Shown here: in pieces, positions 19,853 to 28,074 of the stretch | Layout of the letters: each line of letters opens with the position of its first letter | How positions within the stretch are numbered: position 1 is the stretch's first letter | Source: Curtobacterium luteum | GTDB lineage: Bacteria; Actinomycetota; Actinomycetes; Actinomycetales; Microbacteriaceae | Reading direction: 5' to 3' | NCBI RefSeq assembly: GCF_001475545.1 | Contig: NZ_LDQC01000022.1 | Location: forward strand, 32,210 to 96,209 | DNA: 64,000 bases | The notes under the pieces: model-generated | Told to the model about the DNA's origin: nothing | Databases searched by the model: none | What the model saw: the letters and a program-made list of their open reading frames with translations, nothing else | Program-made: the position numbers and the translations under genes

Positions 19853-20803
19853 CTACTTGAGGCCGCCGGCTCCGAGGCCGGACCGCCAGAAGCGCTGGAG
19901 GGAGAGGAACGCGACGAGCAGCGGGATGATCGAGACGAACGACCCGATGAGCACGAGGGTCCGGAGGTCCGGGTACTGGTTCACGCTCGAGTTCCACGTG
20001 TAGAGGCCGAGGGTGACGGGGAACAGCGACGAGTCGCGGAGCATCACGAGCGGCAGGAAGAAGTTGTTCCAGATCGCGACGAACTGGAACAGGAAGATCG
20101 TCACGAGCGCGGGCGACATGAGCCGCACGGCCACGGTGAAGAACGTGCGGACCTCACCGGAGCCGTCGATGCGCGCGGCCTCGATGATCTCGTCGGGCAC
20201 GCTCGACGCCGCGAACAGACGCGACAGGTACACGCCGAACGGGCTGACGATGCTCGGCAGGAACACCGACCAGAACGTGTCGGTCAGGTCCACCTGGCTG
20301 AAGATGAGGAACAGCGGGAGGGCCAGTGCGGTCGCCGGGACGAGCACGCCGCCGAGGAACACGTTGAAGAGGGCCTCGCGGCCGCGGAACCGGTACTTCG
20401 CGAGCGCGTAGCCGCACATCGCGGAGAGCACGGTGCCGAGGAGCCCGGCGACGCCGGCGTAGGCGATGCTGTTGAGCATCCACCGGACGTAGACGCCGTC
20501 CTGGTACGTGAACAGCCGGCCGAGGTTGCCGACGAAGTCCTGCACGGACGAGGCGCTGAACCAGAGCGAGAACGTCGTGTTGAAGTTCGCGGTCGTCTTC
20601 GTCGACGAGACCAGCAGCCAGAAGATCGGCAGCAGGAAGTAGACGGTGAAGACGCCCATGACGAGCATCGCCGCGCCGCGCGAGATGACGCTCTCGCGTG
20701 GTCCCCGCGCTCCACGCTGGTGCGGCCTGGAGGCACGGTTCGGGTCGAGCGGACGGCCTGCGTCCGCCACGAGGTCACGTCGGGAGGGTGCGTTGACGGT
20801 CAC
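19853..20803 (-). CDS. ABC sugar transporter permease, MalG type
   Basis: 316 residues, GTG start overlapping the stop of the upstream permease. Six transmembrane segments and the permease signature EAARIDGSGEVRTFFTVAVRLMSPAL (EAA loop, about residues 206-231), which docks the ATPase. N-terminal 35 residues are polar and Arg-rich. It works with the MalF-type permease and the binding lipoprotein. The operon has no ATPase, so a shared one encoded elsewhere is needed. Confidence 0.92.
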   Translation of the reverse strand: MTVNAPSRRDLVADAGRPLDPNRASRPHQRGARGPRESVISRGAAMLVMGVFTVYFLLPIFWLLVSSTKTTANFNTTFSLWFSASSVQDFVGNLGRLFTYQDGVYVRWMLNSIAYAGVAGLLGTVLSAMCGYALAKYRFRGREALFNVFLGGVLVPATALALPLFLIFSQVDLTDTFWSVFLPSIVSPFGVYLSRLFAASSVPDEIIEAARIDGSGEVRTFFTVAVRLMSPALVTIFLFQFVAIWNNFFLPLVMLRDSSLFPVTLGLYTWNSSVNQYPDLRTLVLIGSFVSIIPLLVAFLSLQRFWRSGLGAGGLK

Positions 20804-21714
20804 TGGGCGGCCTTCCGCTGGGTCAGTCGGAGGAACCCGATCGACAGGACGAACGTGGCGACGGCGAGGACGACCGAGAACGCCGCGGCGAGGTTGAAGT
20901 TCGGCACCGAGGAGGTCGAGTAGACGAGCATGTTCGGCGTGAAGGTCGACGAGATCGTCGAGGTGAACTGCCGGAACACGGTCGGCTCGGTCAGGAGCTG
21001 CAGGGTGCCGATGATCGAGAACACGGCGGTCAGGACGATCGCGGGGATCACCATCGGGATCTTGATGGACCAGGCGATCCGGAACTGCGACGCACCGTCG
21101 AGCTTGGCGGCCTCGTAGATCTCGGTCGGGATCGCGAGGAGCGACGAGTAGATGATCAGCATGTTGTAGCCGACGTAGACCCACGTGACGACGTTCGCGA
21201 CGGCCCAGAGCACGGTCCCGGACCCGAGGAGGTCGACCTTCGACGTGACGGCGGAGAACGGCGAGAGGTTCGGCGCGTAGAGGTAGCCCCACATGATCGC
21301 CGCGATGACCCCGGGGACGGCGTAGGGCGCGAAGAAGGCCAGGCGGAAGAACCGCTTGCCGCGCAGGAGCGGGGAGTCGAGCAGGAGCGCGAAGACCAGG
21401 GCGAGCGCGAGCATCACGGGGACCTGCACGACGCCGAACAGCAGCACGCGGAGGATCGAGCCCCAGAACTCGCTGTTCTGGAAGACGAGCACGTACTGGC
21501 TGAGGCCGCCGAACACCTGCGTCGGGGCGCCGAACGTGCCCTGGCGCTCGATCTTCAGCAGTGACTGCCACACCGCGTAGAGGATCGGGACGAGGTAGAA
21601 CGCGGTGAAGAGCACGGCGAACGGCGTGACGAAGACCGCGATCGCGCGACGGTACCGGAAGCCCCCGCCGCGTCGACGTCGGGCGACCCGGGGTCGCTGG
21701 GCTGTGGTGGTCAT
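20800..21714 (-). CDS. ABC sugar transporter permease, MalF type
   Basis: 304 residues. ATG at 21714 overlaps the GH42 stop (ATGA). The longer upstream frame is an artefact of overlap with GH42. Basic N-terminus (RRRRGGGFRYRR), then six membrane segments. The EAA loop is YEAAKLDGASQFRIAWSIKIPMV near residues 200-222. Partner of the downstream MalG-type permease. Confidence 0.92.
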   Translation of the reverse strand: MTTTAQRPRVARRRRGGGFRYRRAIAVFVTPFAVLFTAFYLVPILYAVWQSLLKIERQGTFGAPTQVFGGLSQYVLVFQNSEFWGSILRVLLFGVVQVPVMLALALVFALLLDSPLLRGKRFFRLAFFAPYAVPGVIAAIMWGYLYAPNLSPFSAVTSKVDLLGSGTVLWAVANVVTWVYVGYNMLIIYSSLLAIPTEIYEAAKLDGASQFRIAWSIKIPMVIPAIVLTAVFSIIGTLQLLTEPTVFRQFTSTISSTFTPNMLVYSTSSVPNFNLAAAFSVVLAVATFVLSIGFLRLTQRKAAQ

Positions 21715-23744
21715 GAACGCTTCCTGTCCGTGCGGATGATCTGGGTGCCACCGGGGGCGATGGTCGTGGTGCCGGCCACGGCGCGGTCGGCGACGAGCTC
21801 GTGGCCCGCCTCGTGGTGCTCGACCGCCCGGCCGGAGTGGTTGAGCAGGAACACCCACTCGTGCTGGTCATCACGGCGTCGGACGACCTCGAGGCCCGGC
21901 TGGGCGGCGGGGTCGGGGGTCACGCCGGCCTCGTCGAGCACCCGGCGGAGCAGGTCGGCCCGTGCTTCGTCGTCGAGGACGGTCGACACGTACCAGGCGC
22001 TCCCGGCACCGTGCGTGTTGCGGGTGACCGCGGGCGAGCCGTCGAGCGGACCCTCCGCGTAGTGCGTGACGGCCTCGGCGCCGCGGAGCTCCACCGGTTC
22101 GGACCAGGTGTGCGCACGGGTGCCGTCGGAGAGCGCGAGGGTCTGGTCGGCGGCGAGCGGGAGGAACTCGTCGACCCGGACGCCGAGCAGGTCGCGGAAG
22201 GCGCCCGGGTAGCCGCCGACGCGGACCCGGTCGCGCTCGTCGACGATGCCGCTGAAGAAGGTGACGACCGCGCTGCGGCCGGCGGCGACGTGGTCGGCGA
22301 TCGCGGCGGCGTGCTCGTCGCGGACGAGGTACAGCTCGGGGACCACAACGACCGCGTAGCCGTGGAGGGGGGCACCGGGGGCGACGACGTCCACCGTCAC
22401 GCCGAGGTCCCACAGCGCGCCGTGGAACGCGTGGACCTGCTCGAGGTAGCGGAGCGCGGTGGTGGGGTGTGCCTCCAGGTCGGCCGCCCACTGGTTCTCC
22501 CAGCTGAAGACGAGGGCGACGTCGGCGGCGACGCGGGAACCGCGGAGCTCGCCGAGCCGCTCGACGAGTGCGCCCAGGTCGACGACGTCCCGCCAGGTGC
22601 GGGACTCCGTGCCCGCGTGGGGCAGCAGCGCGGAGTGGAACTTCTCGCTGCCCTGCACGGACGCGCGCCACTGGAAGAAGCACACGCCGTCGGCGCCGCG
22701 GGCGATGTGCGCGGCGGTGTTCCGGAGCATCTCACCCGGGGCCTTCGCGACGTTGTGCGGCTGCCAGTTCACGGCACCCGTCGAGTGCTCCATGAGCAGC
22801 CACGGGGCGCCACCGGCGAGGCCGCGCGTCGTGTCGGCGGCGAAGGCGAGCTCGACGTGCGGCCGAGGCAGGCGGTGGTCGAGGTAGTGGTCGTTCGCGA
22901 TGACGTCCATGTCGCCCGTCCACGTCCAGTAGTCCATCGCGGTGATGTGCGCGGCGACCATGAAGTTCGTGGTGACGGGCTTGTCGCTCAGGCCGCGGAG
23001 GACCTCGGCCTCGGCGCGGTGGTGCGCGAGCAGTTCGTCGGACGAGAACCGGTCGAAGTCGAGCGTCTGACCGGGGTTGGTGAACGAGAGCGTGGCGCGC
23101 GGCGGCAGGACCTGCTCCCACGCGGAGTAGCGCTGGCTCCAGAACGCGGTGCCCCAGGCTGCGTTGAGCTCCTCGACCGTGCCGTAGCGGGCCCGGAGCC
23201 AGGTCCGGAACGCCTCGGCGGAGACGTCGCAGTAGCAGTGCGCGTTGTGGCAGCCGAGTTCGTTCGAGACGTGCCACAGCTTGACGGCCGGGTGGTCGCC
23301 GTACCGCTCGGCGGTGGCTCGGACGAGCGCGAGCGCGTGCTCGCGGTAGACCGGGCTGCTCGGGCAGAACGCCTGACGTCCTCCGGGCCAGCGGGTGGTC
23401 CCGTCGGCGACGACCGGCAGGACCTCGGGGTGTGCGGTGGTCAGCCACGGTGGGGTCGACGCGGTGCCGGTGCCGAGGTCGACCCCGATGTCGGCGCCGT
23501 GCAGCAGCTCGATGACGCGGTCGAGCGCGGTGAAGTCGTACTCTCCCTGGCGCGGCTCGACGTGCGACCACCCGAACACGTTGATCGCGACGAGGTTGAC
23601 GCCGGCCTCGCGCATGAGCCGGACGTCCTCGACCCAGACCTCGGGGTCCCACTGCTCGGGGTTGTAGTCGCACCCGAACGCCAGGCCGGTCGAGCCGAGG
23701 CCGAGCGCGCCGGTGGCGGCGGTCGGCTGGGTGGTGGTGGTCAC
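21711..23744 (-). CDS. beta-galactosidase, glycoside hydrolase family 42
   Basis: 677 residues, GTG start. Retaining beta-galactosidase, cytoplasmic (no signal peptide). The A domain is a TIM barrel with the acid/base E162 in WHVSNELG and the nucleophile E319 in WLLMEHSTG. The Cys ligands of the GH42 zinc site are visible at C127 and in CHNAHCYC (165-172). A trimerisation domain and a C-terminal beta domain follow. It is the first gene of the operon and overlaps the permease gene. With a transporter in the same operon it likely hydrolyses imported beta-galactosides. It is controlled by the twin operators upstream. Confidence 0.95.
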   Translation of the reverse strand: MTTTTQPTAATGALGLGSTGLAFGCDYNPEQWDPEVWVEDVRLMREAGVNLVAINVFGWSHVEPRQGEYDFTALDRVIELLHGADIGVDLGTGTASTPPWLTTAHPEVLPVVADGTTRWPGGRQAFCPSSPVYREHALALVRATAERYGDHPAVKLWHVSNELGCHNAHCYCDVSAEAFRTWLRARYGTVEELNAAWGTAFWSQRYSAWEQVLPPRATLSFTNPGQTLDFDRFSSDELLAHHRAEAEVLRGLSDKPVTTNFMVAAHITAMDYWTWTGDMDVIANDHYLDHRLPRPHVELAFAADTTRGLAGGAPWLLMEHSTGAVNWQPHNVAKAPGEMLRNTAAHIARGADGVCFFQWRASVQGSEKFHSALLPHAGTESRTWRDVVDLGALVERLGELRGSRVAADVALVFSWENQWAADLEAHPTTALRYLEQVHAFHGALWDLGVTVDVVAPGAPLHGYAVVVVPELYLVRDEHAAAIADHVAAGRSAVVTFFSGIVDERDRVRVGGYPGAFRDLLGVRVDEFLPLAADQTLALSDGTRAHTWSEPVELRGAEAVTHYAEGPLDGSPAVTRNTHGAGSAWYVSTVLDDEARADLLRRVLDEAGVTPDPAAQPGLEVVRRRDDQHEWVFLLNHSGRAVEHHEAGHELVADRAVAGTTTIAPGGTQIIRTDRKRS

Positions 23745-23821
23745 GGGCGTCCTCGCTGGTCGGGGCGGCCATGCCGTCCGGTCGCGTGCGACCCCTTCGA
23801 CGGCGAAGGTCACCCAGGATT

Positions 23822-23837
23822 CTGGGAGCGCTCCCAG
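23822..23837. promoter_or_regulatory. LacI-type operator, distal
   Basis: Perfect 16-base palindrome CTGGGAGCGCTCCCAG, downstream of the promoter within the GH42 5' leader. Identical to the operator at 23868. Such CG-centred palindromes are typical LacI/GalR sites. Confidence 0.9.
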
Positions 23838-23867
23838 CCCGCGGCGGACGAGCGGGTCCGAGTTGTT

Positions 23868-23883
23868 CTGGGAGCGCTCCCAG
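23868..23883. promoter_or_regulatory. LacI-type operator, promoter-proximal
   Basis: Perfect 16-base palindrome CTGGGAGCGCTCCCAG directly abutting the -10 element of the GH42 promoter, so repressor binding would block initiation. Its centre is 46 bases from that of the second copy, which would permit looping. Confidence 0.9.
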
Positions 23884-23912
23884 AGTGAACACCAGCGCGC
23901 CGCCGATGTCAA
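23884..23912 (-). promoter_or_regulatory. GH42 operon promoter
   Basis: On the minus strand: consensus -35 TTGACA (23907-23912), a 17-base spacer and -10 TTCACT (23884-23889). Transcription would start inside the proximal operator. This is the clearest sigma-70-type promoter in the region. Confidence 0.75.
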
Positions 23913-23945
23913 CACCGACCGGTCGTCCCCGCCGTCGCGGCCGGA

Positions 23946-23951
23946 TACGCT
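23946..23951 (+). promoter_or_regulatory. lacI -10 element (leaderless)
   Basis: TACGCT, ending 6 bases before the lacI ATG at 23958. The spacing predicts that the mRNA begins at the start codon. No good -35 element was seen. Confidence 0.5.
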
Positions 23952-23957
23952 TGCGGC

Positions 23958-24980
23958 ATGTCCGACGTCCGTGCCGCCCGTTCCCGCGCCACGATCCAGG
24001 ACGTCGCGGACGAAGCCGGCCTCTCCCGGGGCACGGTCTCCCGCGTCCTCAACGACGAACCGTACGTCTCACCGAAGGCCCGCGAAGCGGTGCAGGAAGC
24101 CGTCCGTCGCGTCGGGTACGTCCGCAGCGCCGCAGCTCGCAGCCTGGTCACCCGCCGCTCCGGAGCGGTGGCGCTCATCGTGCACGAGCCCTCGGTCCAG
24201 GTGCTCGACGACCCGAACATCGGGAACATCCTCATCGGCACGAACTCCGTGCTGTCCGAGGCCGACCAGCAGCTCGTGACGATCATGGTCGACTCCGCCC
24301 GCGACAACGAGCGCGTGGTCGAGTACCTCCGCGGCGGGTTCGTCGACGGTGCGATCGTGCTCTCCGCCCGCGACGGCGACGCCGTGACCCGGGCCGTCGA
24401 GGAGATCGGGCTGCCCGCGTGCTTCGTCGGCCACCCGTCGGACGCGCCGAACACCTCGTACATCGCGATCGACAACCGCGCGGCCGCGTTCGAGATCACG
24501 AGTCGACTCGTGGAGACCGGACGGCGGCGGATCGGCATGCTCGCGTCCGGACTCGACCGCGACTCCGGGCAAGATCGTCTCGCGGGCTTCGAGGCCGCAC
24601 TCGGCGACCGCTTCGACCCCGCGCTCGTCGCCCCGAACCCGCTCTTCAGCTACACCGCCGGCGTCGAGGGCATGCGCGAGCTGCTCGACCGGGCCCCCGA
24701 CATCGACGGCGTGTTCGCCGCGTCGGACGCCGTCGCCGCGGGGGCGATGGATGTCCTGCAGCGTGCCGGGCGCTCGGTCCCGGGCGACGTCGGCGTGGTC
24801 GGGTTCGACGACAGCGCCTGGGCGCTCCGCTGCGACCCGCCGCTCTCCACCGTTCGGCAGCCGGCGAAGACCCTCGGCGAGCACGCGGCACGCCAGGTCC
24901 TCGCGCAGATCTCCGGCACCGACGACGGTCCGCACGGACTGATCCTGCCGACCGAGGTCGTCTGGCGCGCGAGCGCCTGA
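23958..24980 (+). CDS. LacI-family transcriptional repressor
   Basis: 340 residues. The helix-turn-helix is ATIQDVADEAGLSRGTVSRVLNDE-type (residues about 11-34) with the hinge helix near 50-60 (SAAARSLV). A periplasmic-binding-protein-like sugar-sensing domain follows (residues 64-338), with a late GVVGFDDSAWA segment typical of LacI members. Divergent from the GH42-transporter operon. The two CG-centred palindromes between them are its likely targets, with a galactoside as inducer. Its 3' end is duplicated downstream. Confidence 0.93.
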   Translation: MSDVRAARSRATIQDVADEAGLSRGTVSRVLNDEPYVSPKAREAVQEAVRRVGYVRSAAARSLVTRRSGAVALIVHEPSVQVLDDPNIGNILIGTNSVLSEADQQLVTIMVDSARDNERVVEYLRGGFVDGAIVLSARDGDAVTRAVEEIGLPACFVGHPSDAPNTSYIAIDNRAAAFEITSRLVETGRRRIGMLASGLDRDSGQDRLAGFEAALGDRFDPALVAPNPLFSYTAGVEGMRELLDRAPDIDGVFAASDAVAAGAMDVLQRAGRSVPGDVGVVGFDDSAWALRCDPPLSTVRQPAKTLGEHAARQVLAQISGTDDGPHGLILPTEVVWRASA

Positions 24981-25073
24981 CACGGCAGCGCCGAGGCACC
25001 GGGGTCGTCTGGCGCGCGAGCGCCGAGGCGGGGTCGTGTCCGGCGCGCGAGCCTGACACGGCACCGCCGAGGC
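24956..25073 (+). repeat. imperfect duplication of the lacI 3' end
   Basis: The 21 bases GGTCGTCTGGCGCGCGAGCGC at the end of lacI (24956-24976) recur exactly at 25003-25023 and imperfectly at 25032-25052. The following 3' flank CCTGACACGGCA.CGCCGAGGC, which contains the stop codon, recurs at 25052-25073. Two to three degenerate units are present. Confidence 0.8.
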
Positions 25074-25319
25074 GCCGTCCGCCCGGTCGTGTTCCCGCGC
25101 TGCTGGCGGTCCAACGGCCGTCACGGCGCCGGACGTCGTCCGCCGGAGCACGTGCCAGCCGTGGGCGCCGCGGCCAGCGGGGCGGAGGCGAGTCGTGCCT
25201 CCAGGCCGGGTCACGCGCCGCGCACGGACGGACACGGAGGGAATGCAACGGACGCGCGCGGATCGCAACAGGCCCCCGGATTCCTCCGGGGGCCTGTTGC
25301 CTGTCTGGTGTTCCCAGTC
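24981..25319. other. non-coding stretch between lacI and tRNA-Leu
   Basis: 339 bases holding the lacI 3'-end duplications and the hairpin at 25265-25300. The rest is G+C-rich without a convincing gene. Confidence 0.5.
25265..25300. terminator. hairpin downstream of tRNA-Leu
   Basis: Perfect 16-base arms (GCAACAGGCCCCCGGA and its complement) with loop TTCC. It lies 19 bases past the 3' end of the minus-strand tRNA-Leu and downstream of lacI. No T run follows, so termination is inferred from position and stability. Confidence 0.65.
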
Positions 25320-25406
25320 TGGTGCGCGAGGGGGGACTTGAACCCCCACGCCGTTTCCAGCACACGGACCTGAACCGTGCGCGTCTACCAATTCCGCCAC
25401 TCGCGC
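25320..25406 (-). tRNA. tRNA-Leu (CAG)
   Basis: 87 bases including an encoded CCA. Acceptor GCGCGAG pairs with CTCGCGC. The anticodon loop is TTCAGGT (anticodon CAG, reading CUG). A long variable arm and a GGTTCAAGTCC T-arm are present, as expected for leucine tRNA. Confidence 0.95.
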
Positions 25407-25417
25407 CAGCCCCAGAA

Positions 25418-25462
25418 CACTACCATGCACAGACGCCCCCAGGTGCCAGCCACTACCATGCA
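25418..25462 (+). promoter_or_regulatory. duplicated CACTACCATGCA element before fhaA
   Basis: The 12-mer CACTACCATGCA occurs at 25418-25429 and 25451-25462, 33 bases (about three helix turns) apart. Each contains TACCAT, a possible -10 element. Either tandem promoters for the fhaA-pknB operon or a duplicated protein-binding site. -35 matches are poor. Confidence 0.4.
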
Positions 25463-25492
25463 GGGGTCCCTGACCGAGAACACTGGAGACCC

Positions 25493-26173
25493 ATGGGCCT
25501 GTTGGACAGCTTCGAGCGGGGGTTGGAGCGCGCCGTGAACGGTGCGTTCGCCAAGACCTTCCGCTCCGGCGTGCAGCCCGTCGAGATCTCGAGCGCTCTC
25601 CGGCGCGAGCTCGACACGAAGGCCGCCGTCGTCTCGCGCGAGCGCATCCTCGTCCCCAACGAGTTCACCGTCCGGCTCGCGCCGCCGGACTGCACGCGCA
25701 TGGCGGACATCGGGCAGCCGCTCATCGACGAGCTGCGGCAGATGGTGCAGCAGCACGCGGTGGCGCAGAACTACTCGTTCTCCGGCCCCGTGGCGATCAC
25801 GCTCAAGCAGGACGGCACGCTGTCCACCGGGATCCTGCAGATCGACTCCTCGACCGTGCAGCGTGACGTGGCCTGGGTCGCGGTCCTCGACATCGGCAGC
25901 CAGCGGCACAAGCTGCAGCGCGGTCGCACGGTCATCGGGCGCGGCTCCGACGCCGACATCACCGTCGCGGACACCGGCACGAGCCGCAAGCACGTCGAGG
26001 TGATCTGGGACGGCAAGCACGCCCAGGCCAACGACCTCGGGTCGACGAACGGCTCGAAGCTGAACGGTGAACGCTTCCAGCAGGCGATCGTGGAGCCGGA
26101 CTCCACCATCGAGATCGGTCGTACCCGTATGGTGTTCCGGGTGATCCCGGAGAACGACGGAGGTGCTCGATGA
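25493..26173 (+). CDS. fhaA: FhaA: DUF3662 and FHA domain protein
   Basis: 226 residues. The N-terminal DUF3662 domain (residues 1-115, starting MGLLDSFERGLERAVNGAF) is followed by a C-terminal FHA domain (about 140-220) with the phosphothreonine-binding pattern GRGSDADI, SRKHVEV and NDLGSTNGS. In mycobacteria FhaA binds phosphorylated partners of the peptidoglycan machinery, such as the MurJ pseudokinase domain and PknB substrates. The linker between domains is short, making this a compact version. First gene of the operon, overlapping fhaB by four bases. Confidence 0.93.
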   Translation: MGLLDSFERGLERAVNGAFAKTFRSGVQPVEISSALRRELDTKAAVVSRERILVPNEFTVRLAPPDCTRMADIGQPLIDELRQMVQQHAVAQNYSFSGPVAITLKQDGTLSTGILQIDSSTVQRDVAWVAVLDIGSQRHKLQRGRTVIGRGSDADITVADTGTSRKHVEVIWDGKHAQANDLGSTNGSKLNGERFQQAIVEPDSTIEIGRTRMVFRVIPENDGGAR

Positions 26174-26715
26174 CCACGGGGCTGACCCTGCTCGTCCTGC
26201 GCTTCGCGTTCCTCGCGGTGCTCTGGCTGTTCGTGTTCGTGATCGTCTTCGCCCTGCGGAGCGACCTGTTCGGCCAGCGCGTCCGCACGATCCCGACCGA
26301 CCCGAAGGCAGCGCCGTCCGGCCCGACCACCCCGTCGGTCCCGAGCGCCGCGATGACCGCCCCCGCCTCGGCCGGGGCGTTCACGGAACTCATCGACCAG
26401 GGCGGCACCGCGTCGAACACCGCCGTCGCCACCCGACTCGTCATCACCGAGGGATCGCGCGAGGGCATGGAGATGCCACTCGGCGGTGGTCCGATCACCA
26501 TCGGACGCTCGAGCGAGTCCAACGTCGTCATCCGTGACGACTACACGTCCACCAACCACGCCCGACTCGATCTGCGTGCCGAGGGATGGGTCGTCACCGA
26601 CCTCGAGTCCACCAACGGCACGTTCGTCAACGGTCAGAAGGTGACCTCCCCGGTGCTCGTCGCCGAGGGGACGCCCATCACGATCGGGACGACGACGTTC
26701 GAGCTGCGGCGGTAG
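26170..26715 (+). CDS. fhaB: FhaB/FipA: membrane-anchored FHA domain protein
   Basis: 181 residues. An N-terminal transmembrane helix (about residues 6-27), a Pro/Thr/Ala-rich linker and an FHA domain (about 85-178) with IGRSSESN, STNHARLD and LESTNGTFVN. It reads phosphothreonine made by the kinases of the same operon and links them to cell growth and division. The start overlaps the fhaA stop, and pstP follows after 6 bases. Confidence 0.92.
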   Translation: MTTGLTLLVLRFAFLAVLWLFVFVIVFALRSDLFGQRVRTIPTDPKAAPSGPTTPSVPSAAMTAPASAGAFTELIDQGGTASNTAVATRLVITEGSREGMEMPLGGGPITIGRSSESNVVIRDDYTSTNHARLDLRAEGWVVTDLESTNGTFVNGQKVTSPVLVAEGTPITIGTTTFELRR

Positions 26716-26721
26716 GCGCGG

Positions 26722-28074
26722 ATGACCGCACGGACGCTGAGTGCCGCTGTGTCCCACGTGGGGCGCATCCGCGCGAACAACCAGGACTCCGGCTACGCCG
26801 GGGCACACCTGTTCGCGGTGGCGGACGGCATGGGCGGGCACGCCGGCGGCGACGTCGCCTCGGCGATCGCGATCCGCCGCATCCGCGAGGTCGACCGCGA
26901 GTTCCCGTCCGCGCACGACGCGGAGTTCGCCCTGCAGTCGGCACTCATCGCGGCCAACCAGCTCATCACCGAGACGGTCTTCGAGCACCAGGAGCTCACC
27001 GGCATGGGCACCACGGTGTCCGCACTCATCCGGGTCGGCGACCAGATCGCGATCGCGCACATCGGCGACTCCCGCATCTACCGCTTCCGTGACGGCGAGC
27101 TCCAGCAGATCACGTCCGACCACACCTTCGTGCAGCGCCTCGTCGACAGCGGACGCATCACCCCGGAGGAGGCCGCGGTCCACCCGCGACGCTCGGTGCT
27201 CATGCGAGTGCTCGGGGACGTCGACGCGGCGCCCGAGGTCGACACCGCGGTCATGGACATCCAGCCGGGCGACCGCTGGCTGCTCTGCTCCGACGGCCTG
27301 TCCTCCTACCTCGCCGAGGAGCGCATCCGACACGCGCTCGCGTCGAACATGGACGCGAACCAGGCCACCCAGCGCCTGGTCAAGGAGACGCTGGACCACG
27401 GTGCTCCGGACAACGTCACCGTCGTCGTGATGGACGTCACGGACGCCGACGTCGTCGACGAGGACGACGCCGCCACGACGGTCGGTTCGGCCGCTGCACC
27501 GCTGACGTTCGAGGCATCGACCGGCCGGAAGCCGATCCGCCTCCCCACGATCCTGCTGCACCCGCTCAAGGTCACCACGGCCCCGGAGGACTCGCACTTC
27601 GAGCCCGAGTCGGACCAGTTCTTCGCCGAACTCATCGCGGAGGACCGCCGTCGCCGGGTCCGTCGCCGCGTGGCCTGGAGCATCGCACTCGTCGTCGCGA
27701 TCGCAGCCCTCGTCGGCGCCGTGTTCCTCGGCTGGCGCATCACGCAGGACCACTACTACGTCGGGTCCGACCGCGGGACGGTGGCGATCTACAAGGGCGT
27801 CCAGCAGTCGATCGGTCCGATCGCGCTCTCCGACGTCTACGAGGACACCGACATCAGCGTGAGCGGGCTGCCCGAGTACACGCGCGAGAACGTCCGCTCG
27901 ACCATCAACGCGCAGTCGCTCTCCGACGCCCGCGAGATCGTCGACCGGTTGCGGAAGGCCGCGGAGACCGGTCAGGACCAGGCGGGGACCGGCGGCTCGT
28001 CGCCGTCGGCGTCGCCCTCCGCGACCGGTTCCCCGACGCCGTCGCCGTCACCCACCCCCGGGAAGAAGCGATGA
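26722..28074 (+). CDS. pstP: PP2C-type Ser/Thr protein phosphatase
   Basis: 450 residues. The cytoplasmic PP2C domain (residues 1-235) has the metal-binding motifs NNQDSGY, VADGMGGHAGG, IGDSRIYR and DNVTVVV. A transmembrane helix at about 314-335 (WSIALVVAIAALVGAVFLGW) precedes an extracytoplasmic domain and a Ser/Pro/Thr tail. It dephosphorylates the kinases encoded downstream and their substrates. Overlaps rodA by four bases (ATGA). Confidence 0.95.
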   Translation: MTARTLSAAVSHVGRIRANNQDSGYAGAHLFAVADGMGGHAGGDVASAIAIRRIREVDREFPSAHDAEFALQSALIAANQLITETVFEHQELTGMGTTVSALIRVGDQIAIAHIGDSRIYRFRDGELQQITSDHTFVQRLVDSGRITPEEAAVHPRRSVLMRVLGDVDAAPEVDTAVMDIQPGDRWLLCSDGLSSYLAEERIRHALASNMDANQATQRLVKETLDHGAPDNVTVVVMDVTDADVVDEDDAATTVGSAAAPLTFEASTGRKPIRLPTILLHPLKVTTAPEDSHFEPESDQFFAELIAEDRRRRVRRRVAWSIALVVAIAALVGAVFLGWRITQDHYYVGSDRGTVAIYKGVQQSIGPIALSDVYEDTDISVSGLPEYTRENVRSTINAQSLSDAREIVDRLRKAAETGQDQAGTGGSSPSASPSATGSPTPSPSPTPGKKR

